DNA of 64,000 nucleotides from CATQHP01 sp965205595 (GTDB lineage Bacteria; Acidobacteriota; Terriglobia; Bryobacterales; UBA6623). The position numbers were made by a program, and so were the translations under genes. The notes under the pieces are model-generated. The model was not told where the DNA came from and made no database searches. It was given only the letters and a program-made list of their open reading frames with translations. The stretch spans positions 1 to 64,000 of the forward strand of contig CBDBHI010000054.1 in NCBI GenBank assembly GCA_965205595.1. Reading direction: 5' to 3'. Every line of letters begins with the position of its first letter. Position 1 is the first letter of the stretch. Positions 56,034 through 64,000 of the stretch are shown piece by piece.

Positions 56034-56037
56034 GCGT

Positions 56038-56218
56038 AGCCCGCATTTCTCACCAGGTGGCGAGCGAGAGTGCGTGAGAGGTGCGTCACTACGAGGCGGG
56101 CGACCCTCGGCGCGCGGAGGCGTACTTTTCAGTACGTCGAGCACTCGCGATCGAGCGCAACGAAGTAGTGGCGCGCCTATTGCGTGCTTTCGCCGTCAGC
56201 TGATGAGAAATGCGGGCT
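56038..56218. repeat. Palindromic ~182-bp repeat, copy C
   Basis: It begins AGCCCGCATTTCTCACCAGG (preceded by T, giving TAG) and ends CAGCTGATGAGAAATGCGGG-CT. The two ends are inverted repeats over about 30 bp; further pairing continues inside (GGCGAGCG…CACTAC against GGCGAAAG…CACTAC), with GTAC…GTAC at the centre. The last 42 bp encode the C-terminus and stop of the convergent heme A synthase gene. Confidence 0.88.
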
Positions 56219-57082
56219 CACGCCAGCCGCGAGAACTAGGCAAATCCACAAGACGTTTGCGACGAGTAAATGGCCGATCTGTAGCCATGCCGGGGCCGAT
56301 AGCCCGATGTTCAGAAATCCAAGCGCAACTTGCGCGCCGACCGTATGCATCGCGGACTTGGCCCAGCGGTTAGTCGGAGCTTGCGGCGCCAACAGCCAGA
56401 ATAGGTAGCCGGCCGTGAGCACGGCGACGACGGGGTGGATGATTCGCAGGCGAACAAGGAAATGAGCCCCGTCAATAGTTCCGGCCGATGACTGCGCGCC
56501 AAACTCAAAGAGAGTGTCGCCAAGCGCCGTAACCGCGCCGCTGGCTGCGGTGCAGACGACTAGCGCCAATCCGACCGCGAATGCGAACTTGCGATTGGCG
56601 AAGATCACACCGGCGGAGTCGATCGATTGAGACCATTGTGCCGTTAGAGCCGCCGCGGCTGTCAGCAGCAGCGTGTTCGTCAGGTGAAGTGCAATCACTA
56701 TCGCCCGTGCGGCCGAGTCGTCGTCTTCAACGAGTTCACCAAGCACGAGACCCGCGCCGATTGCACCTTCAAAGACGACAAAAAGCAGCGTCAGGGCGGC
56801 GGCGGCTGTTACCGGGCTTTTACCATACAGTCGCCAGGCCCAAGCGAGTAATACGATTCCTATGATGCCGCAGAGGCCGCTGGTAAGGCGGTGGGTGTAT
56901 TCGATAAGGGTGCCAAGAGACGGCGCCACCGGGACGAGTTCGCCGTGGCAAGTCGGCCAATGGCTGCCGCATCCCGCGCCCGAGTGGCTGATGCGCACCC
57001 ACGCCCCAAAAAGGATCACGACGATGAGATAGGCGAGAAAACCCCAGGCGCATTTACTGAAGCGGGGCGAGTTGACGGCCAC
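56177..57082 (-). CDS. ctaA: Heme A synthase (COX15/CtaA family)
   Basis: Converts heme O to heme A for aa3-type oxidases in the inner membrane. A 301-residue protein with about eight membrane helices. Paired heme-ligand histidines are in EYTHRLTSG, ALHLTNTLLL, RIIHPVVAVL and GHLLVANVLW, and the conserved external loop has GAGCGSHWPTCHGELVP. The last 13 residues (SPHFSSADGESTQ) and the stop codon are encoded by palindromic repeat C, so the natural C-terminus was probably shorter or different. No cox or ctaB genes are in the window. Confidence 0.93.
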   Translation of the reverse strand: MAVNSPRFSKCAWGFLAYLIVVILFGAWVRISHSGAGCGSHWPTCHGELVPVAPSLGTLIEYTHRLTSGLCGIIGIVLLAWAWRLYGKSPVTAAAALTLLFVVFEGAIGAGLVLGELVEDDDSAARAIVIALHLTNTLLLTAAAALTAQWSQSIDSAGVIFANRKFAFAVGLALVVCTAASGAVTALGDTLFEFGAQSSAGTIDGAHFLVRLRIIHPVVAVLTAGYLFWLLAPQAPTNRWAKSAMHTVGAQVALGFLNIGLSAPAWLQIGHLLVANVLWICLVLAAGVSPHFSSADGESTQ

Positions 57083-57118
57083 TTGGCTCAGAGTATCAGT
57101 GAGCTTTGATTGCGACCA

Positions 57119-58610
57119 CTAGTCACGAGCGGCGGTTTGGGAGGCGAACGCCGAGCGGTAGGCTCTGGCTGCAGTGATCTCACACGTCGAACATTCGACG
57201 GAGAGCGATTCGATCTCTCCGGCCCACGTCCATGTCGGCAGACTACCTACGTGCAGGCTGTGCGAAACCTCGGCGCCCGCCGTCACATTGAAAGATATCC
57301 ATTCACCCGTGATTCCTGACGACGTTGTCCAAGTCAAGCTGGCAACAGCCTCGCTGGGGCTAGAGGTTACTAATTCCAACAGGCTAAATTGTGAGGCTGA
57401 AATCGGAGCGGAGTCCGCCCGGCTTGCGGTTACTAGATAGCGGCCTCGGTCACCTGAAACGTGAAGATCAACGGGCGTGCCGCGCAACAGCGGAGCGTAT
57501 ATCTGGGGGCCGTATTTGGGAATCCAGCCCAGGTCCACCGGGCGGAGGAGAACCTCTCGCGTCGGCTCGGGGATGCTGTTGAATGGCCCCGGGAGCAGCA
57601 TCGCGAGATCGGGATCGGCGGTAGAGTGATCGGGGTAGAAGCTGTGAAGAATATAATCCGAGACGTGATAGAGCCGGACAGGCGTGGAGATTCCATCGGC
57701 GCCATCAGGGCTGTACATCGCAAGTTCGACGTCAGCGCTCTTCAAGTCGGCAACCATCTCGGCCTGCTTCTCAAACGGCACCGCCATGCTAAAACCCTGG
57801 TAATATTTCGTCGGATTATGCCGATCCAATAAAAAATAGAGCAGTCCGTAGTTTCCGAGAATATACATGTCGCCACGCGAACACCCGTGTGATTCGGCGT
57901 AAGTGGACACCGTTTGTAAAAACTCAGTTTGCTCAATATCTGGCAGGTCGATGTTGCCCAATCGCTGTGCGTACGGAAAGCCATCGACGCCAACGACGGC
58001 GCGATGACGGCCAAGCACCGCTCTCAAGAGCCCGGACTGCCCGGATTGGAACTGGAACAACATGACCGCGCACTGAATTGCGAGCGTCAGCCCGATAGCG
58101 GGCGTCAACCATCTTTGCGTTTCGCCGGCGCGTTCGCCAAGAAAGCCGTGAAAGACTCGAGCTCCGGCTACGATCAGGCCGGGCCACGCGAATAGAGTGG
58201 CGTAAATCTGGTGGGAAAGGTCGAGACGATCAAGCCCGCGCGGCATGAAGAATAAGAGCCCCAAGACCACGAGGCACAGTAGTTTTAAGTCTTCTTTCGA
58301 CAGAGAGCGTCTTTGGGCTCGCGTCAGCAGCCATAGAAGTATGGCCGATCCGCAGATCACTAATACCGCCGAAGGGGCGTAGCGGACCACCGCGAATGTA
58401 TATTGAGTCGGCCAGATCGGCAAACCGTCGAAATGATTGAGGAGCCGTCCCGTAGTCGCCAGACTTGCCACGAACTGCTCAGCTTGGCCGCGCGTTGCCA
58501 ACCAAATTAGCAGCACCGACGGTACGACGGAGCCGGCCGCCGCGAAAACAGCGCATGCCCCAACTGCCTTTCGAAATCCGCTGATCGACCATCCCGCGAC
58601 TAGGGCGACC
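57119..58610 (-). pseudogene. Membrane protein gene, 3' part (split by IS copy 2)
   Basis: The downstream ~497 codons of an integral membrane protein resembling large glycosyltransferase-like or PMT/GT39-type proteins. Hydrophobic segments are AVGACAVFAAAGSVVPSVLL, YAPSAVLVICGSAILLWLL and KLLCLVVLGLLFFMP, followed by DLSHQIYATLFAWPGLIVAG. The C-terminal half is soluble and beta-rich (LSLHVGSLPTWTWAGEIESL-type) with a LGNYGLLYFLLDRHNPTKYY segment usual in such proteins. The frame joins that at 60219 when the IS and a 2-bp duplication are removed. Function not assigned. Confidence 0.8.
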
Positions 58611-60218
58611 GTCTTGTCCAATACAAGATGAGCCTGAAGGGAGGGGTGATTCCAACACAAGATGAGCCTGGAGGTAATTTGGGCAAGGTCGATTAGGAAC
58701 AGGCAAACTGCGGGCGATGGGAGTCGCCGTGCAGCAAGCCGAATCAGTGAGTCTCGATGAGATCGAGAGTTTTCTCGACGGGTGTGGGTCCGTCGAGTTC
58801 CAGGCCGGAAGTCGAGCGGATAAATACGCGCTCGTCGAAGGCGTCCTGAAGAGGCATCATTATGCCGACCAGAAGCGCTCGGTTAAAGGATTGTTGAGAC
58901 GCTTCCTGAGCAAGCTAACCGGCTTAAGCCGCGCCCAATTGACTCGCCTCATCGGGCAGTTTTTGCGCGAAAAGTGCGTTCGGCCGACAGCCTATCGAAG
59001 GCGCCGCTTCCCCACCAAGTACAGCCGCGCCGACATCGTTCTCCTGGCGCATGTCGACCAAGTACAGCAACGTCTCTCCGGGCCGGCGACGCGTCGCATT
59101 CTCCAGCGCGAGTTCCAAATCTACAACCGCAAGGAGTTCGAACGCCTTGCCGAACTGTCGGTGGGACACCTCTACAACTTGCGCAAACGCGCCGTCTACC
59201 GGCGACACAGTTTGCATCTCGACAAGACTCGACCGACACCCGTGGCGATCGGCGAACGCCGCCAACCCGAGCCGCGAGGACGTCCGGGCTACCTGCGCAT
59301 CGACACCGTGCACTCGCCCGAACAGGAAGGTGAAAAAGGCGCCTACAGCATCAACGTGGTCGACGAAGTGACGCAGTGGCAGGCCGTCGGCTGCGTCCAA
59401 CGCATCAACGAAAATCACCTCATTCCCTTGCTGGAAGGCCTTTTGGAACAATTTCCATTTATCGTTCGCGGCTTTCACTCCGACAATGGCAGCGAATTCG
59501 TCAACCATCAAACCGCTAAACTGCTCGAGAAGTTGCGAATTGAATTTACGAAGTCTCGCGCGCGCCGTTCGAACGACAATGCCTTGGTCGAAACCAAGAA
59601 CGGCGCGGTGGTGCGCAAGTGGATGGGCTACCAGTTTTTGCCCTCGGAAGCGACGCAGGCGATCGACACCTTCTACCGCCAGTGGCTCAACCCGTACTTG
59701 AATTTTCATCGCCCATGCGCTTTCGCCAGCGAGCGCCGAGACCGCCGCGGCAAGTTGCGCAAGGTGTACGCCGAGTGGAGCACGCCGTGGGAAAAGCTGC
59801 TCAGCCTGCCCGCCGAGCAGCGCGGCCTGCGCGCGGATCGCTCGCTCAAGAAGCTCCAAGCGCGAGCGGACACTTGTTCCGACACCGAGTTTGCCGAGCA
59901 ACTCGACGCTCAGCGCAACGAACTGCAACGCGTCTGCAAAGACCTCGCGATCTGCTGGCGCACGCGCTAGACAACGCCCCGACCCGAGGCGTTGTCGGCT
60001 CCTCCGGCCCACGTCCGAAGACGGCCGTGGGGTCTCGCCTGGGATGGCTGCAAAGGGGGATTGGGGTGCCGCCCCTTCCCCCTTATGCAATCCCCCTCAC
60101 CCGCCCTACGAAGCCACAAATAGCTGTAGCCGCCGACCTCAACTCACGCTATAATCCCCCTCAACCCGCAGCTGCTTCGCCTCTCTCCTTCAGGCTCATC
60201 TTTCAATTGGAAAAGAGG
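58611..60218. mobile_element. 1608-bp rve-type insertion sequence, copy 2
   Basis: Same length and ends as copy 1: left GTCTTGTCCAATACAAGATG with an inner second copy (58652-58670, CCAACACAAGATGAGCCTG), right end the inverse of CCTCTTTTCCAATTGAAAG. It is flanked by CC on both sides (58609-58610 and 60219-60220), a likely 2-bp target duplication. It is inserted in the membrane-protein gene, in the opposite orientation to it. Confidence 0.9.
58717..59970 (+). CDS. Integrase-core (rve) transposase, copy 2
   Basis: A 417-residue transposase, same length as copy 1. The catalytic triad is intact (LRIDTVHSP, GFHSDNGSEF, NALVETKNG). The first ~175 residues differ from copy 1 at roughly one residue in six (for example FLDGCGSVEFQAGSRADKY against FLDGCQSVAFEGGNRSDKY), while the remaining 240 are identical, with only two synonymous differences noticed just after the change point. 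The unbroken frame implies recent activity. The 388-codon antisense frame is a shadow. Confidence 0.95.
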   Translation: MGVAVQQAESVSLDEIESFLDGCGSVEFQAGSRADKYALVEGVLKRHHYADQKRSVKGLLRRFLSKLTGLSRAQLTRLIGQFLREKCVRPTAYRRRRFPTKYSRADIVLLAHVDQVQQRLSGPATRRILQREFQIYNRKEFERLAELSVGHLYNLRKRAVYRRHSLHLDKTRPTPVAIGERRQPEPRGRPGYLRIDTVHSPEQEGEKGAYSINVVDEVTQWQAVGCVQRINENHLIPLLEGLLEQFPFIVRGFHSDNGSEFVNHQTAKLLEKLRIEFTKSRARRSNDNALVETKNGAVVRKWMGYQFLPSEATQAIDTFYRQWLNPYLNFHRPCAFASERRDRRGKLRKVYAEWSTPWEKLLSLPAEQRGLRADRSLKKLQARADTCSDTEFAEQLDAQRNELQRVCKDLAICWRTR

Positions 60219-61133
60219 CCTCCGCGCAACCGAGGGGAAAGGCCGAGGAGAAATTGTCGTACTGAAACAGAAATCCGGTGCCGGCGATGAAACCTGAAAG
60301 CGCTAAGACGACGATCTTCTGATTGTCGATCCAGCGCAGAAGGATCGCGGCGCTAAGCGAAACGATTAAAACGCGAAACGTGTAGCTGGGAACCGTTGAG
60401 AGCGCAAGATCACCGGTGGAGGAGACTGCGTGCGTCACGGCGATACAAAACACGCTGGCGAGAAAAATATAACCGCCTCGAAGCCCGGGAGCGATGGCGA
60501 TGCAAAGTAGAAAATATGCAATCGGGCCAATCGGGAAAAGCGCCCCGCTAAATCCTCGAAATGCTTCGACGCTGGGGCCTCCGCCAGCCTGAAATGCCAG
60601 CAGCGTGTGGCCAATGTCGTAGTACCATCCGTGCGGGTACCAAACATCGACAAATGACGATTTCCCGCGGATTACGTCACTAATGGGTCCGAGCGATTCT
60701 CCTCGTGGAAAAAATCGAGCGGCACATGAATGTTTGCAGTCCAAAAGCAGACGTAGATTGTAGCTGAGCCAAGGAGTACAACTATAAACGGTTTTCTAGA
60801 AAGGTAGTCGACGACGCGGTCGATTCTCGTCGCAATTTGAAGCCTGGCGCCGCTCGCTGTTCGACGAGGGCTTCCAAGGATCCTGTTCGCTAGGTGGGAG
60901 GTGGCGATCGATAGCAGCGGGACCGCCAGCATCGAGAGCGCAAAGAACAGCGTCCCCGGCTGTTTTCCAAGGCCGGTGAAGCCTAGATAGCCAATGATTC
61001 CCGCCGCGGGCTCGTAGGCGGAGGGCGTCATCAGTGAGACGCCGGCGGCGACCGCAAGCCAGAACAAGAACGAGCAACCTAGCCGCAAACCGTTGTGTTC
61101 AGTGGCGTTATTGGGTGCTTGACCCATTGCCAC
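60219..61133 (-). pseudogene. Membrane protein gene, 5' part (frameshifted, split by IS copy 2)
   Basis: The upstream part of the gene continued at 58610. The N-terminal ~145 residues (RLGCSFLFWLAVAAGVSLMT, then LFFALSMLAVPLLSIATSHL, and FIVVLLGSATIYVCFWTANI) read from 61133 to near 60700 and end …FFHEENRS. A 1-nt frameshift near 60695 moves the continuation SLGPISDVIRGKSSFVDVWY into another frame, where FPIGPIAYFLLCIAIAPG and VLALSGFIAGTGFLFQYD follow up to the IS. H-E-E…G-x-x-x-D-V-x-x-G-K is the usual loop of large membrane glycosyltransferase-like proteins. The frameshift means the gene was or became defective independently of the IS. GTG 61133 or ATG 61127 is the start. Confidence 0.78.
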
Positions 61134-61300
61134 CTATTATCGGCGATAAGCGCGGCGGCGCTTAGCAGCCGACCGGTTGGCGACTCGGTACGCGGGATTG
61201 AGGCTCCAGGAGACCGGAGCCTTACCCTAGAGGTTTGCGGCTGCCACTGGACACCGACTGAGTCATACTGCAATTCGATAACCGCAAACTCGATCTACCG

Positions 61301-61789
61301 ATGTCCCTACAAAAATTGCCCAGCAACGGCATTGCCATATATACGACCGCGGTCGAACGCGACTGGCTCGACTACAACGAGCACATGAACGTCGCTTACT
61401 ATGTGATGGCATTTGACCTCGCGGTTGATGCCTTCAAAGCGGTGGTCGGTATTTCCCTCGAATACATTGAACGGGAACGGCGCTCGACCGTTGCGCTTGA
61501 ATCGCACATTTCCTATCACCGCGAGGCATCGCTAGGCGACGAGCTGCGCATCGCCACTCGAATTGTCGACTTTGACGGCAAGCGCGCGCACCTCTACCAA
61601 GAGATGCACCGCGGGGATGAGCTGCTGGCGAGCCAGGAAACCCTATCGATCAGTTTCGATACGGTGGCGCGCAGGTCGTGCCCGTTCGAAGAACCGATCG
61701 CCCGCCGCTACGAACAGATGGTCGCGTTGCAAGCTGAGTTGCCTCGACCCAAGTGGCTCGGCCGCTCGGTAGGAATCCGCCGAAAGTGA
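61301..61789 (+). CDS. Hotdog-fold acyl-CoA thioesterase
   Basis: A 162-residue protein. The segment RDWLDYNEHMNVAYYVMAFD is the hallmark of the 4HBT-like/betainyl-CoA thioesterase branch (catalytic-type Asn/His region with D-Y-N-x-H-M-N). The following VALESHISYHREASLGDELR and HLYQEMHRGDELLASQET are the central hotdog strands. Relatives release carnitine or betaine from CoA thioesters; the acyl group is not predictable. It is divergent from the broken membrane-protein gene and has no operon partner on its strand. Confidence 0.9.
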   Translation: MSLQKLPSNGIAIYTTAVERDWLDYNEHMNVAYYVMAFDLAVDAFKAVVGISLEYIERERRSTVALESHISYHREASLGDELRIATRIVDFDGKRAHLYQEMHRGDELLASQETLSISFDTVARRSCPFEEPIARRYEQMVALQAELPRPKWLGRSVGIRRK

Positions 61790-61850
61790 ATGAGCTTTGC
61801 GACGATGATTTCCGGCCTGCGCCACGAGTGATATTCCGAGCCACGGCGCT

Positions 61851-62579
61851 CTACTTCAGACGCTTTAACAAGATGTTTTTGAACTCGACGACCATTCCTT
61901 TGTCATGAAGTTGCAACGCGATGAGTCCACCTTCGAGGCGTCCATCGCGAATACCGTCGGTAAACTCTGACGCCGGCTTGCCATTGATGAGGAACCCGAA
62001 ACGATTCCCTTTGGCGATGATGTGAGCTTCGTTCCAGTCGCGCTTCTTGATTTCGTCGAGCGGAACGGGGTTCTCAATGCTCTCGTTATGCGCGGCGCCA
62101 TCTTCGTCGATGACAAGCCGCGTACCGCGTTCGCAGGGATACTCCTCCCGCGTCGCAAAGTGGAAATCCCATGCCCCTAAGACTTGTGGCCCAATACCTA
62201 CATGGCCAAGATCGGCGTGGTAGCCCTCGAATGGGCGCTTCCCGGTGGTGTCGACGCGGGCCCTAACTTCGACACCTGTGTTTCCATCCGTCAGCATTCG
62301 GTAGCTAAATTTCAGCTCAAAGTCGGTCAGATCTTCGTCGCCGGAATAAACGAGATAAGCGAGGCGATCCTCAAGGCCCTCGGCGCGAATGACTCCGTCG
62401 TTTGCCGACCACGAGGCAGCAAGGCTCATCGGTTCGGCACGCCAGTTTGTGAGCGAGTTGCCGTCGAAAATCGGGACGAACGCGATATCGTCCTGGGCGC
62501 TCTCACCGAAAGATGCGAGCAGCAGTATCGAGCCGTACACAAATGGAGAAAGTCGCGAATGCCGGCTGGCTACGTGCAT
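61851..62579 (-). CDS. DUF1080 (3-keto-disaccharide hydrolase-like) exported protein
   Basis: A 242-residue secreted protein (FVYGSILLLASFGESA leader). It matches DUF1080, a concanavalin-like fold: FVPIFDGNSLTNWRAEP, LVYSGDEDLTDFELKFSYRM, GNTGVEVRARVD, NEAHIIAKGNRFGFLINGK and GLIALQLHDKGMVVEFKNIL. Some members hydrolyse 3-keto-disaccharides or 3-keto-glucosides produced by GMC or Gfo/Idh oxidoreductases, both types present in this window. It is divergent from the GH109-like gene (173 bp between starts), so both may respond to one control region. Confidence 0.92.
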   Translation of the reverse strand: MHVASRHSRLSPFVYGSILLLASFGESAQDDIAFVPIFDGNSLTNWRAEPMSLAASWSANDGVIRAEGLEDRLAYLVYSGDEDLTDFELKFSYRMLTDGNTGVEVRARVDTTGKRPFEGYHADLGHVGIGPQVLGAWDFHFATREEYPCERGTRLVIDEDGAAHNESIENPVPLDEIKKRDWNEAHIIAKGNRFGFLINGKPASEFTDGIRDGRLEGGLIALQLHDKGMVVEFKNILLKRLK

Positions 62580-62752
62580 GATTCATCTAGTTCACCACGA
62601 TCAATCGTTGAGGAACCCAGGAGTTCTTCCAGATGCCGACCCGGTACCGCCTGCTGAGCGTTCCTCCTAGGCCCTGTTACTATGGCGGCGGCGGTCGTTT
62701 GCTGATAGCGACGGCCTACTACCGTGATGCCAGGGAACCTTGAAAGGATCAG

Positions 62753-64000
62753 ATGGATCGACGAAAATTTTTGACCGCCGCCGCGCTCGCGCTGGCCGCC
62801 GCCGATACAAAAGCAGCCGAAAGGCCTGTACGGATTGGCATGATCGGCGTTGGTAATCGTGGCTCGTCGCTGCTTCGTCCGTTGGTGGATCTGCCGGGCG
62901 TGGAAGTTCCGGCGGTGTGCGACGTCGATGACAACGCAGCGGAGAGAGCGCGTGAAATCTGCGAGCAAGCCGGCAAGGAGAAGCCGACCGTTTACGCCCG
63001 GGGCCCGGAAGATTATCTCCGCATGCTCGAGCGAGACGACCTCGACGGCGTTATCGTCACGACTCCATGGCAGCTGCACGCGCGGATGGCAGTGGCTGCG
63101 CTACGAGCGGGGAAGGCGGCGGCGATCGAGGTGCCGGCGGCGATCACGATCGAGGAGTGTTGGGAACTCGTGGAGACGGCCGAACAAACTGGAGTCTCGG
63201 CGACGATGCTCGAGAACTGGGTCTATCGGCGAGAGCCACTGGCGGTCTTGAATATCGCCAGGGCGGGCCTGCTCGGCGAGATCGTACATTGCGAGTCTGG
63301 CTACGGTCACGACGTGCGGGCCGCAAAATTTGATCGCCGACGTGGAGCAAATAAAGGCGAACTCAAGTGGCGAGGCGAGCACTCGGTGACCCGCAACGGA
63401 AATCTTTACCCGACACATCAATTCGCACCGGTTGCAATGCTGATGGACATCAACCACGGCGCCCGGATCGAGTCATTGACAGCAATGGCGAGCACCTCTC
63501 GCGGGATGAATCGCTACGCCGCTGACATGTGGGGCCCTGATCACCCAAATGCCAAGCGGAGCTATGCCAACGCCGATCGAACGACAGTTTTGCTGCAACT
63601 GGAGGACGGTCGAACGGCGCTAAATTTCCACGACACTCAAAGCTGGCACCCGCGCGACGACGGACATAAGTACCAGGGCACGAAGGGTATGGTGCGCTGG
63701 CCGTTTCCGGGCGAGGGCACCATTTGGGTGCAGGATAGACATTGGGACGGCGAGGCCATTGACGCCCGGCAGTGGCATTCGCTGCATCCGTTCCTCGATG
63801 AGTTCGATCACCCACTGTGGACGACCTACGGTGAGCGAGCGCTCAGCTTTGGTCACAATGGCGCCGACTGGATGGAGCTTCGCGGCTGGACCGAGAGCTT
63901 ACGTCACGGCAGCGAGCCGCCTGTATCAATTGTTGACGCTGTGACATGGAGCGCGATCGCCCCGCTCAGCGAACAGTCGATCGCCGCCAACGCAAAGCTT
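62753..64000 (+). CDS. Gfo/Idh/MocA-family, GH109-like oxidoreductase (partial, runs off the end)
   Basis: The frame opens at ATG 62753 (AAAGGA upstream) and stays open to the last base, 416 codons. A Tat-like leader (MDRRKFLTAAALALAAADTK) is followed by the NAD loop IGMIGVGNRGSSLLRPLVDL, VCDVDDNAAERARE, and the barrel-face motifs ENWVYRREPLAVLNIARAGL, LGEIVHCESGYGHDVR, PTHQFAPVAMLMDINHGARI and HPFLDEFDHPLW. The E-N-x-x-Y and G-Y-x-H-D-x-R patterns are those of GH109-like glycosidases that act through NAD-dependent transient oxidation. The C-terminus is cut by the window edge; the known part covers nearly the whole family length. Confidence 0.9.
   Translation, partial: MDRRKFLTAAALALAAADTKAAERPVRIGMIGVGNRGSSLLRPLVDLPGVEVPAVCDVDDNAAERAREICEQAGKEKPTVYARGPEDYLRMLERDDLDGVIVTTPWQLHARMAVAALRAGKAAAIEVPAAITIEECWELVETAEQTGVSATMLENWVYRREPLAVLNIARAGLLGEIVHCESGYGHDVRAAKFDRRRGANKGELKWRGEHSVTRNGNLYPTHQFAPVAMLMDINHGARIESLTAMASTSRGMNRYAADMWGPDHPNAKRSYANADRTTVLLQLEDGRTALNFHDTQSWHPRDDGHKYQGTKGMVRWPFPGEGTIWVQDRHWDGEAIDARQWHSLHPFLDEFDHPLWTTYGERALSFGHNGADWMELRGWTESLRHGSEPPVSIVDAVTWSAIAPLSEQSIAANAKL

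Overview
The window looks like a chromosome segment of an Acidobacteriota bacterium, probably of the Bryobacterales/Solibacter type. This is inferred from gene content: the tail of an Oar/Cna-B type TonB receptor, a DUF5916 barrel protein, four sulfatase-fold proteins, the cytochrome-c/DUF1549/DUF1553 plus DUF1501 pair, DUF1080 and GH109-like proteins, and a rve-type IS that I associate with this phylum. Planctomycetes share several of these families and cannot be excluded. About 50 genes are present, on both strands, in short operons.

Layout. 0-8 kb: end of a DegP/HtrA protease, a sulfatase-fold protein, lysS, an ECF sigma / anti-sigma / secretin-N-like operon, and a DUF5916 outer-membrane protein. 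8-10.5 kb is a decay zone: a palindromic repeat, an IS4-family element with a broken transposase, and a kelch pseudogene. 10.5-14.8 kb: pcm, tmRNA (ssrA), a metallophosphoesterase-membrane fusion and a tiny lipoprotein. 14.8-15.4 kb is non-coding and holds four consecutive hairpins. 15.4-18.5 kb: minus-strand operon (TIM-barrel isomerase, MtfA-like peptidase, SDR39-type epimerase). 18.5-20.7 kb: a 1608-bp IS, a TonB-receptor tail and a second palindromic repeat. 20.7-26.2 kb: TfoX-like protein, M24 peptidase, sulfatase, enolase-superfamily enzyme and RodZ-like protein. 26.3-26.6 kb: a non-coding MITE-like element with a long stem-loop. 26.9-35 kb: radical SAM protein, SLC12-type transporter, SufE, GMC oxidoreductase and M28 peptidase. 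35-36 kb: a dapA-like pseudogene. 36.4-45.5 kb: sigma-54 activator, PQQ-type beta-propeller with EF-hands, LuxR-type regulator, TIM-barrel protein, Gfo/Idh/MocA oxidoreductase, fumC and a TraB-like protein. 45.6-57 kb: FMN-binding glutamate-synthase-like protein, two sulfatases, an AtoE-type transporter, the planctomycete-cytochrome/DUF1501 pair and heme A synthase. 57-61 kb: a membrane-protein gene split by the second copy of the 1608-bp IS. 61-64 kb: thioesterase, DUF1080 protein and a GH109-like oxidoreductase running off the end.

The metabolic theme is scavenging of sulfated or complex carbohydrate: secreted sulfatases, DUF1080, Gfo/Idh and GH109-like proteins, a TIM-barrel isomerase, a mandelate-racemase-like enzyme and outer-membrane proteins. 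Central-metabolism and housekeeping genes (lysS, fumC, sufE, pcm, ssrA, ctaA) are scattered among them.

The most unusual content is non-coding. A family of ~182-bp imperfect palindromes has three full copies and one solo end; the ends usually follow a TA dinucleotide and the copies abut stop codons. One copy supplies the C-terminus and stop codon of the heme A synthase gene. A second, unrelated ~300-bp element at 26.3 kb has doubled terminal repeats and a 43/37-nt stem. The two 1608-bp IS copies are mosaic (diverged 5' third, near-identical remainder), and one has a 2-bp target duplication whose removal rejoins the interrupted reading frame.
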